Assembly: GCA_036507695.1 (NCBI GenBank)
Contig: DATCIR010000301.1
Span: forward strand, 1 to 18,574
Source of the DNA: JAKEGK01 sp036507695
GTDB taxonomy: Bacteria > Pseudomonadota > Gammaproteobacteria > SZUA-152
DNA length: 18,574 nt
Direction of reading: 5' to 3'
Shown: one piece after another, positions 1-6,909 of the stretch
Numbering within the stretch: the first letter of the stretch is position 1
Layout of the letters: each line of letters begins with the position of its first letter
Notes under the pieces: generated by a model
What the model saw: only the letters and a program-made list of their open reading frames with translations
What the model was told of the DNA's origin: nothing
The model's database searches: none
Made by a program: the position numbers and the translations under genes

Positions 1-1608
1 GAAAAACTGCAAGCCTGGTATGACCGTATAGCAGCAGGTCTCAATGCGTCACCGCGATCCACGTTTGATTTGTTACCGGGTCAGGAATTGGGATTTGACT
101 TGCCTGAGCCGGTCACTCTGTTTACCGAGGCAGGCGCCGGCGTGGTTGTGCTGGGCAAAAATTCCGGTCCCCAGGGCATCCGCTTCAACGCCGCTAATGC
201 GGCACGCGTCGACGGTATCACCGTCACCGGTTCCGATAACGGCGGTGGTATCGTGGCGAGCGGATATGCCCATCAGCTCCAGATTAGCAATAATCGCGTC
301 TACAGCAACTACGGTGTTTACGGTGGTGGTATCCGTGTGGGCCATCCCGGCTTGACGAATAACGGCGTCAATAACAATGTGAGGATTCATAATAACTACG
401 TAGCCGCTAACGGCGGCAATACGGGCGCCGGTGGTGGTATCAGTATCAACTGGGGTAGTAATAATTACCAGGTGACCAGCAACTGGATCTGCGGTAACTT
501 CACCGGCGGTGACGGTGGCGGTGTCGCGCACTACGGCTTCAGTAACAACGGCCTGATCGCCAACAACACCATTATCTTCAACCAGTCCTTCCAACAAGCC
601 AACCCGGTTGCCGGTGGCGGCATCTTTGTCGGTGGCGTGCCGGGTGTTGCGGGCGCACTGACTGTGGGTACTGGTGATGTTATCATCGATGCCAACCTGA
701 TCCAGGGCAACAATGCCGGCGCCGGTAACGGCGGTGGTATCAGCCTGGCGCTGGTGAATGGTGAAGATATCGGCAGTTTTACCAATCCCAACTTTAACAA
801 TCGCTGGCATCGCGTGGATGTGTTGAACAATATCATCACCAATAACATCGCTGGTTTTGCCGGTGGCGGTATTTCCCTGCAGGATGCGGCCAGGGTCTAT
901 ATTGTCAACAATACCATTGCGCACAATGACAGTACCGGGACATCGGGTGAAGCGTTTGACGCCGATCCCAACGTATCGACACCACACGCGGCTGGTATCG
1001 TGTCGTTTGGCCACAGTCCGACCTTGCTGGATTATCTTGCTGGCCTGCCGACCAATAACGCCACGCAACGGAATAACAAAGCCCGGTACGGCTGGTTCTC
1101 CAATGCCACTATGGCCAATAACATCATCTGGGAAAACCGCTCGTTCCACTTTGCGATCGATACTACGGGCGAGTTGCCGGCCCTTGGCTTAGTGCCGAAT
1201 ATCAGCGCGGGTGACCCGCCGATGTATGACGACATGGCGGTCTATGGACTGTCTGCCGGAGTGCCTGCTGGAGCGCCGACATCGTTGACGTCAGCTACCA
1301 GTCTACTGACCGGTGGCGGCAACCCTGCCTTTATTACGCCTTACTTCAACCAGGCGCCGGGTCAAACCATCAACGAAGTGGAAGCGACTACCAGTATTCA
1401 GGCGCAACCGGCGTTTGATGAAGGCGGCAACTTTATCAGCATACGCTTCGGACCGCTGACCTTAAGTGGTGATTACCATGTCGGTGCAGGCGCTGCGATT
1501 AACGCAGGCAGTGGAGTCGGCGCGTATCAACGGTTAGCCAGGGATATCGATGGCGAGACAAGACCAAGGGGCGCCCGTGTTGATATCGGCGCGGATGAAT
1601 CGCAATAA
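1..1608 (+). CDS. Right-handed parallel beta-helix protein, choice-of-anchor Q type C-terminus (5' truncated)
   Basis: The reading frame is open from base 1, so the N-terminus, including any signal peptide, lies upstream; 535 codons are visible before the TAA. The protein is Asn/Gly rich with recurrent rungs of the form GGGI followed by I-x-N-N-x-I/V, for example around codons 80-100, 140-150 and 240-250. This is the pattern of parallel beta-helix (pectate-lyase-like) folds. The last 25 residues contain DIDGETRPRG and VDIGADES, the ending seen in secreted choice-of-anchor Q / polymorphic outer-membrane-like proteins. No anchor follows it, since the protein stops two residues after ADE. No catalytic residues could be assigned; family members are extracellular and their activity is often unknown. 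It sits 57 bp upstream of MCO-A in the same direction and may be cotranscribed, although a stable hairpin separates them. An in-frame TTG at 70 is an internal codon, not the start. Confidence 0.85.
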   Translation, partial: EKLQAWYDRIAAGLNASPRSTFDLLPGQELGFDLPEPVTLFTEAGAGVVVLGKNSGPQGIRFNAANAARVDGITVTGSDNGGGIVASGYAHQLQISNNRVYSNYGVYGGGIRVGHPGLTNNGVNNNVRIHNNYVAANGGNTGAGGGISINWGSNNYQVTSNWICGNFTGGDGGGVAHYGFSNNGLIANNTIIFNQSFQQANPVAGGGIFVGGVPGVAGALTVGTGDVIIDANLIQGNNAGAGNGGGISLALVNGEDIGSFTNPNFNNRWHRVDVLNNIITNNIAGFAGGGISLQDAARVYIVNNTIAHNDSTGTSGEAFDADPNVSTPHAAGIVSFGHSPTLLDYLAGLPTNNATQRNNKARYGWFSNATMANNIIWENRSFHFAIDTTGELPALGLVPNISAGDPPMYDDMAVYGLSAGVPAGAPTSLTSATSLLTGGGNPAFITPYFNQAPGQTINEVEATTSIQAQPAFDEGGNFISIRFGPLTLSGDYHVGAGAAINAGSGVGAYQRLARDIDGETRPRGARVDIGADESQ

Positions 1609-1619
1609 CATAGTCAATC

Positions 1620-1646
1620 CCTGGGCCCATCAAGCATGGGTCCAGG
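1620..1646 (+). promoter_or_regulatory. Intercistronic hairpin ahead of MCO-A
   Basis: CCTGGGCCCAT (1620-1630) pairs with ATGGGTCCAGG (1636-1646) across a five-base loop, CAAGC. The 11-bp stem has a single G-U wobble. No T-run follows, so it does not look like an intrinsic terminator. It lies just upstream of the ribosome binding site AAGGGGAA (1653-1660), so an RNA-processing, stability or attenuation role is plausible but unproven. Confidence 0.55.
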
Positions 1647-1665
1647 ATTAACAAGGGGAATAGCA

Positions 1666-2874
1666 ATGAAAAATAGATACCTCAAACCCATTCCCGCAGC
1701 GGTCGTCTGTGCGGTCATGGGGCTGGCGGGAAACGCCTTTGCCGCGGCTTATGTACAATGCCCCGGCGACAACAACGGCGATGCCATCATTGATAGCGTT
1801 GGCCCGCAGTACGCGAATAAAAAATGCATGCACTTAACCGCGGGGGACGGCTTTATCAAAATGGGCGACGGCCGCTTGCAGTACATGTTCGGGTTTGCCA
1901 ATGTTACCGGCACTCCCGAAACGCAGGCTATCGATGCGGGGACTTTGGCGGCTTCCTTTCCCGCGCCAACCATCGTGGTGGATGAGGGTGATGAGTTTTA
2001 CCTTACCTTGACCAATGTCGGCATGATTATGCGTCCTGACCTTGCCGACCCGCATTCGGTGCACTTCCATGGCTTTCCCAACGCCAGTGACATTTTCGAT
2101 GGCGTGCCGGAGTCAACTATATCCGTCAACATGGGCGCCAGTCTCACGTATTACTACAACCTGGTGCAGCCCGGTACCTATATGTATCACTGCCACGTGG
2201 AAGCCTCCGAGCATATGCAAATGGGCATGCTGGGTAATCTCTATGTGCGCCCGGCGCAAAACAAATTGCCGAACCAGACCTTCCCGAATGGTTTTGCGCA
2301 CCAGCAGGGAAATACGTACGTTTACAACGACGGCGATGGCTCAACCCAATACGATGTGGATGTGCCCATACAGCTGGGATCGTTTGATCCGGAATTTCAC
2401 GACGCCAGCATGAACGTGCAGCCGCTGCCGTTCGCCAACATGAAAGATACCTATGCCATGTTAAACGGCCGTGGATATCCCGACACGCTCAATACCGGGG
2501 ATTTGGTGCCACCTCCGGAAAATACCGGTAAGCCATCGCAAAGAGTCAGTTCGCTGGTAGCGGCGACTGCAGGAGAAAAAATTCTGCTGCGTGTTTCCAA
2601 CCTGAATATCACCAATTTTTACACGCTGGCGGTAAATGGCTTGACCATGAAAGTGGTGGGACAGGGCGCGCGGTTATTGCGGGGGCCGGATGGCAAGGAT
2701 CTTTCGTATGCCACCAACTCGGTAACCCTGGGTGGCGGGGAATCCATCGATGTCATTATCGATACCGCGGACGCGACGCCAGGTACCTACTTCCTGTACA
2801 CATCCAATCTTAATTACTTAAGCAACAACGATGAGGATTTCGGGGGCATGATGACCGAAATTCATATCAACTAA
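1666..2874 (+). CDS. Multicopper oxidase-like protein MCO-A: full copper ligands in domain 1 only
   Basis: A 402-residue exported protein. ATG 1666 was chosen over 1636 because AAGGGGAA lies 5 bp upstream and the predicted signal peptide (ending GNAFA, cleaved before AAYVQ) starts there; 1636 falls inside a hairpin. Domain 1 (about residues 30-210) carries HSVHFHG (H130, H133, H135) and YHCHVEASEHMQMGM (H175, C176, H177, H183, M188). These are all ligands of a type 1 copper plus four histidines of a type 2/3 trinuclear cluster. Domain 2 (about 225-402) is a cupredoxin fold relative of MCO-B domain 2, but its motif positions read NFYTLAVNG (317-325) and LYTSN (377-381), with no copper-binding histidines. 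Alone it lacks half of the trinuclear site. Known two-domain MCOs build that site between domains of adjacent subunits, so partnering with MCO-B, 24 bp downstream, is the natural inference. Substrate unknown (metal ions and phenols are both possible). Confidence 0.9.
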   Translation: MKNRYLKPIPAAVVCAVMGLAGNAFAAAYVQCPGDNNGDAIIDSVGPQYANKKCMHLTAGDGFIKMGDGRLQYMFGFANVTGTPETQAIDAGTLAASFPAPTIVVDEGDEFYLTLTNVGMIMRPDLADPHSVHFHGFPNASDIFDGVPESTISVNMGASLTYYYNLVQPGTYMYHCHVEASEHMQMGMLGNLYVRPAQNKLPNQTFPNGFAHQQGNTYVYNDGDGSTQYDVDVPIQLGSFDPEFHDASMNVQPLPFANMKDTYAMLNGRGYPDTLNTGDLVPPPENTGKPSQRVSSLVAATAGEKILLRVSNLNITNFYTLAVNGLTMKVVGQGARLLRGPDGKDLSYATNSVTLGGGESIDVIIDTADATPGTYFLYTSNLNYLSNNDEDFGGMMTEIHIN

Positions 2875-2898
2875 TTGCTGAAGTAGGGGAGCTGAATC

Positions 2899-4248
2899 AT
2901 GAGATTAACGACACACAAAAAGCGAAATAGCGGGCTGCATCTGGCCCTGGTGTTACTGCTGGCGTTTGCCGGGCAAGCCTCCGCGGTCGTGGACGGAGTT
3001 ACTGATCCTGGCAACACCTTCAATCTGACGGCACGGGCTGGCATTATCAATACGCCGGATGGCGATAGTTTTTTGGTATGGGGTTATGCCATTAATAATA
3101 ATCCCATGCAATATCCCGGTCCAACCTTGATCGTTAATCAGGGCGCCACCGTTACTGTGACACTGACAAGTGCATTGACCGCGGGCACAGCGCCGGTGCC
3201 GGTTTCCATTGTGTTTCCGGGGCAGCAAGGCGTATCCGCCACGGGTGGCAGCGCAGGCCTGTTAACCCAGGAAAGTACCGGCGTTACGGACACGGTGACC
3301 TACACATTCACGGCCAACAATCCGGGCACGTATCTCTATCAAAGCGGCACGCAACAACAGCTGCAAACCGAAATGGGGTTGGTGGGAACCATCATTGTTA
3401 GGCCTGCTGTCGCCAATCAAGCCTACAATCACCCGGATACCGCGTTTGATCACGAGTATCTTTTTCTGCTCACTGAAATGGATCCTATGATCCACTACAA
3501 GGTCGGTGCCGCGCGGAGCCTCGCTGCCTTAGCTGCCATTGACAATACTAAATATCACCCGGTGTTGTGGTTTATCAACGGCCGCAACGCTCCCGACACC
3601 ATGGCGCCGGCCTACGCCGGCTGGTTGCCGCACCAGCCCTATAATTCCTTGCCCAGGGTTCATCCCGGTGATACCGCGTTACTGCGCTTTGTGAATGCCG
3701 GCCGTGATTTACATCCGTTTCATACTCATGGCAACCATTTTAGATTAATCGCGCGCGATGGCCGTATGCTTTCCAGTGCGCCAGGTGCGGGCGTCGATCT
3801 TTCAATAGAGGATTTCACCTTAAAGGCCGTTCCCGGTGCAAGCTTTGATGCATTGTGGCACTGGACGGGGGAGAAACTGGGTTGGGATATTTTCGGCGCC
3901 AACGATGACTTGTCGCCGGAAGATCCTTTTTACAACCACACCTGCGTGGACGGCAGTGGTGACGGCTATGATGATACCACCCGCGAATATTGCGCGGATC
4001 ATGGTAAGCCATTCCCCGTGGTATTGCCGAGCCTCACTGATTTAACTTTTGGTGGTTTCTATAGCGGCAGTCCGTTCTTGGGTGCGTTCGCCAGCCTGCC
4101 ACCGGGTGAAGGCGGGTTGAATCTTAATGGCGGCCTGTTTTTCATGTGGCACTCGCACACCGAGAAAGAAATTATCAACAACGACATTTTTCCGGGCGGC
4201 ATGATGACCATGATGATCGTCGAGCCACCGGGCGTGCCGATTCCATAA
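2899..4248 (+). CDS. Multicopper oxidase-like protein MCO-B: trinuclear-site ligands in domain 2 only, no T1 cysteine
   Basis: A 449-residue exported protein with ribosome binding site AGGGGAG (2885-2891) eight bases before the ATG. The signal peptide ends GQASA, before VVDG. Domain 1 (about 28-170) is a clear cupredoxin paralog of MCO-A domain 1, but the ligand motifs are replaced: VSIVFPG at 102-108 where MCO-A has HSVHFHG, and YQSGTQQQLQTEMGL from residue 147 where MCO-A has YHCH. Domain 2 has HPFHTHG (H272, H275, H277) and WHSH (H418, H420) followed by TEKEIINNDIFPGGMM. The usual HCH is HSH, so no type 1 copper is expected here, while four trinuclear histidines (275, 277, 418, 420) remain. 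A loop at about 345-395, rich in Asp/Glu and containing two Cys, separates the motifs. It is 24 bp after MCO-A and 21 bp before MCO-C, so very likely cotranscribed. Confidence 0.9.
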   Translation: MRLTTHKKRNSGLHLALVLLLAFAGQASAVVDGVTDPGNTFNLTARAGIINTPDGDSFLVWGYAINNNPMQYPGPTLIVNQGATVTVTLTSALTAGTAPVPVSIVFPGQQGVSATGGSAGLLTQESTGVTDTVTYTFTANNPGTYLYQSGTQQQLQTEMGLVGTIIVRPAVANQAYNHPDTAFDHEYLFLLTEMDPMIHYKVGAARSLAALAAIDNTKYHPVLWFINGRNAPDTMAPAYAGWLPHQPYNSLPRVHPGDTALLRFVNAGRDLHPFHTHGNHFRLIARDGRMLSSAPGAGVDLSIEDFTLKAVPGASFDALWHWTGEKLGWDIFGANDDLSPEDPFYNHTCVDGSGDGYDDTTREYCADHGKPFPVVLPSLTDLTFGGFYSGSPFLGAFASLPPGEGGLNLNGGLFFMWHSHTEKEIINNDIFPGGMMTMMIVEPPGVPIP

Positions 4249-4269
4249 TTCAGGGCGGGGGAGTAAAAC

Positions 4270-6159
4270 ATGAAAAAGATGAGCGATATGAAAACGACAA
4301 TCTTTAAAAGAAGTATGCTGTTCACCGCCATGATGATTGCGGCAGGTCAGGCAAGCGCGATCACTTATAATCTTTGCGCGGGCACGGCCAGTTTAACCAT
4401 GCCGGACGGCACAACCAGTATTGCCATGTGGGGATACGGGATAGACACCGGCGGGGCTTGCAACGCCACTATCCCTGGACCGCGATTAACGGTGCCTCCG
4501 GGCGACGCCACCTTGACTGTTAATCTGCGTAACACACTCAGCGTACCGGTTTCTATCGTGGTGCCGGGTTTAAGCAGCACGGAAGCCCCGGCGCCGGCTA
4601 CTTTTACCGATGCGCAGGGACGGACACGGGCGCGTTCTTTAGTAAAAGAGACGGCGAATGGCGCCACGGTAGCGTACTCTTTCAATGCGCGCACTGGCAC
4701 CTTCCTGTACCACAGTGGTTCGCATCCGGCAGTGCAAGTGCAGATGGGGCTCTATGGCGCAGTCACCAGTGATGAAGCGGTTGGCGAGGCCTATCCGGAC
4801 GTTCCCTACAACACGGAAGTGGTGATGCTGTACAGCGAAATTGACCCGGCGTTGCATGCGGCGGTTGATAGCGGTACTTATGGTACCGCCGCATATCCCA
4901 GCACTATTGGCTACAGTCCCACATACTTTCTGGTCAACGGCGCGCCTTATACAACCGGTGCGGCCAATCTCGACGGCGGTGCGGTTGGGCAACGTACACT
5001 TATTCGCTTTCTTAATGCGGGTCTGGAAAGTCATGCGCCGACGTTATTGGGTGCGCACATGAGTGTGGTGGCGGAATACGGTAATCCTTACCCGTATGGG
5101 CGGGAGCAGTATTCCTTATTGTTAGCCGCGCAACAAACACGGGATGCGGTGATCGATCCAAGCGCGGCCGGTACACTGGCGCTTTATGACCGCCGTTTGC
5201 GTTTGACCAACAGCAACACGGCTGGCCCTGGGGGCTTGATGAGCATTTTAGCCGTCAGCGCGGGTGGTGGCGCAGGCTCGGCGCCGCTTGCAGTGGATGA
5301 CTCAATAACAACCGATGAAGAGGTTTCCGCCCTCAATGTTAATGTTGCCGCCAATGATACTGATGCTGATGGCGATCTGAATGTGGCGTCAGTTGCAATC
5401 ACAGCGCAGGCTCTACACGGTACCGCCGTTGGTAATGCTGATGGGACGGTAAATTATACGCCCGCTCCAAACTATAATGGCGCGGACAGCTTTACTTATA
5501 CCATACGCGATCTGGCGAACAACATATCCAACGCCGCAACGGTATCCGTAGCTGTGAACGCGGTTAATGATACACCCGTCGCCGCTGGTGAAAGTTACAG
5601 TACTAACCAGGGCGCGGCGCTCAATGTTGCATTACCGGGCGTATTGAGTAATGACAGTGATGTGGATGGTGACAGCTTGACGGCTGTGCTGGATACCACA
5701 ACAACGTCTGGATCATTAACATTTAACGGGAATGGTTCTTTCAGCTATACACCGAATGCGGGATTCTCCGGCAGCGATTCGTTTACCTATCACGCCAATG
5801 ACGGCGCCGCTAATAGCGCCGGCGTTACAGTGGCGATTACGGTAGTTCCGGCCGTTAACCAGGCGCCTGCCGCAGTTAATGATTACGCGACGGTTCGGCG
5901 CAATACTAGAAACTCGTCAAACACGGTAACGGTAAATGTCATCGCCAATGACACCGACAGCGATGGCAGCATTAATGCCGCCAGCGTTGTGATTACCACG
6001 CAACCGCGTAAGGGCGGCGTCGTCAACAATGGTGACGGCACGGTTACCTATAGACCGGCGGCGGGCAAAACCGGTTCCGATGCATTCGGCTACAGGGTGA
6101 TGGATAACCAGGGTGCGCTCTCTAATGTTGGGACAGTTCGCATCAATATAGTGAGGTAG
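4270..6159 (+). CDS. MCO-C: ligand-depleted two-cupredoxin protein fused to three cadherin/Ig-like repeats
   Basis: A 629-residue exported protein. ATG 4270 follows a GGGGGAG ribosome binding site; an internal ATG at 4288 has no comparable site. The signal peptide ends GQASA, before ITYN. Domain 1 has VSIVVPG (94-100) and LYHSGSHPAVQVQMG (from 146); domain 2 has SHAPTLLG (254-261) and LYDRR (305-309). At positions equivalent to MCO-B H275, H277, H418 and H420 it has T258, L260, D307 and R309, so copper catalysis is unlikely. Three tandem repeats follow, starting near residues 338, 433 and 530. Each has a D-D/G-x-Y/I start, an NDTDxDGD or NDSDVDGD loop, DGTVxYxPxxxxxGxDxFxY and a terminal beta strand, as in Big_9/cadherin-like adhesive domains with probable Ca2+ ligands. 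A structural or surface-tethering subunit of an MCO-A/B complex is inferred. Confidence 0.85.
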   Translation: MKKMSDMKTTIFKRSMLFTAMMIAAGQASAITYNLCAGTASLTMPDGTTSIAMWGYGIDTGGACNATIPGPRLTVPPGDATLTVNLRNTLSVPVSIVVPGLSSTEAPAPATFTDAQGRTRARSLVKETANGATVAYSFNARTGTFLYHSGSHPAVQVQMGLYGAVTSDEAVGEAYPDVPYNTEVVMLYSEIDPALHAAVDSGTYGTAAYPSTIGYSPTYFLVNGAPYTTGAANLDGGAVGQRTLIRFLNAGLESHAPTLLGAHMSVVAEYGNPYPYGREQYSLLLAAQQTRDAVIDPSAAGTLALYDRRLRLTNSNTAGPGGLMSILAVSAGGGAGSAPLAVDDSITTDEEVSALNVNVAANDTDADGDLNVASVAITAQALHGTAVGNADGTVNYTPAPNYNGADSFTYTIRDLANNISNAATVSVAVNAVNDTPVAAGESYSTNQGAALNVALPGVLSNDSDVDGDSLTAVLDTTTTSGSLTFNGNGSFSYTPNAGFSGSDSFTYHANDGAANSAGVTVAITVVPAVNQAPAAVNDYATVRRNTRNSSNTVTVNVIANDTDSDGSINAASVVITTQPRKGGVVNNGDGTVTYRPAAGKTGSDAFGYRVMDNQGALSNVGTVRINIVR

Positions 6160-6179
6160 GTGAGTTGCAAAAACGGGAG

Positions 6180-6224
6180 TGACCCGGCTGTTGCTGCGTG
6201 GTGGGTACCGGGGCAGCCGGGTCA
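6180..6224 (+). terminator. Possible transcription terminator after MCO-C
   Basis: TGACCCGGCTG (6180-6190) is an exact inverted repeat of CAGCCGGGTCA (6214-6224), with a 23-base loop and ATTTTCC immediately after. It lies 20 bp past the MCO-C stop and would separate the MCO set from the lipoprotein/protease set. The loop is long and the T-run short, so this is not certain. Confidence 0.5.
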
Positions 6225-6302
6225 ATTTTCCAGTGCAATTTTAGTAAAAATACCATCATACTTACGACACCAACAATAACTGTTGTTGCTTGAGGTTTAA
6301 CG

Positions 6303-6866
6303 ATGAAGTCTCCGTTACTAATGTTCATTCATGTTTATCGAAGTTTCCGGTGGCTGTTTGTCATAGTACCCGTCGGTATGTTATTAGCATGCGCCAACAC
6401 GCCCGTGGCTACCCCGCATACCGGTGATACGTATACTGGAAATAATAGTGAAACCGCTAGAGTAGACCAGGACGGTAACAAGCCGCTTAACTCAATCGCT
6501 GTTGTTGGTGATCTGACAGCAGAGTCATTAAGGCATGCGGAAGAGTGGGGCGTGCAAGTGCTAGGTCTTCGGCCAACCGCTGATGGCTATATGCTTGATT
6601 TTAGGTATAGAGTCCTGGATGCCAAAAAAGCCGCGGAACTGGTTAACCGCAAGGTGAAGCCTTACCTGCATGTCGAAAAGGATGGCAGTACCTTAATGGT
6701 GCCGGTAACATCAAAATTAGGCCCGCTGCGTCAATCCGCCCAGTACGCCAAGGAAAACCGCAACTACTTCATGTTTTTTGCCAATCCGAATAAACATGTT
6801 AAAAGCGGTGATCAGGTAACCTTGGTCATTGGGGATTTCAAAGTCGAACATCTGGTCGTGAACTAA
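6303..6866 (+). CDS. Exported lipoprotein of unknown function
   Basis: 187 residues; the ATG follows GAGGT (6292-6296). The N-terminus is a long signal with a lipobox, MLLAC, giving lipidation at Cys30, followed by a Thr/Asn/Gly-rich linker. The mature domain (about 60-187) includes LDFRYRVLDAKKAAELVNRK, KPYLHVEKDG, LGPLRQSAQY, a Phe/Asn/Pro-rich stretch YFMFFANPNKHV, and a final VTLVIGDFKVEHLVVN. It looks like a small all-beta, possibly immunoglobulin-like fold with the final strand at the C-terminus. I do not recognise a named family and no catalytic residues stand out. It starts the second gene set after the terminator candidate and precedes the protease by 43 bp, so it may be its lipoprotein partner, but this is context only. 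Confidence 0.75.
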   Translation: MKSPLLMFIHVYRSFRWLFVIVPVGMLLACANTPVATPHTGDTYTGNNSETARVDQDGNKPLNSIAVVGDLTAESLRHAEEWGVQVLGLRPTADGYMLDFRYRVLDAKKAAELVNRKVKPYLHVEKDGSTLMVPVTSKLGPLRQSAQYAKENRNYFMFFANPNKHVKSGDQVTLVIGDFKVEHLVVN

Positions 6867-6870
6867 ATCA

Positions 6871-6896
6871 ACGATTTCAACTAACGATTTCAACTA
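6871..6896 (+). repeat. Perfect 13-bp tandem duplication between lipoprotein and protease genes
   Basis: ACGATTTCAACTA occurs twice without interruption (6871-6883 and 6884-6896), starting 4 bp after the lipoprotein stop codon. It changes the spacing between the two genes and leaves the protease with only a weak ribosome binding site. Confidence 0.9.
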
Positions 6897-6909
6897 ATGT
6901 GGTGTAATT

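Noticed and set aside
73..1149. Long minus-strand ORF (358 codons) opposite the beta-helix gene
   Set aside because: It is the antisense reading of a low-complexity Asn/Gly repeat protein, rich in I/V/T/D with no fold pattern; the plus-strand frame has clear rungs and the family C-terminus.
1666..2874. MCO-A as a self-sufficient laccase or copper nitrite reductase
   Set aside because: Domain 2 lacks all copper ligands, so it cannot supply the second half of a trinuclear site, and the HCH motif with Cys between two His is MCO-like, not NirK-like.
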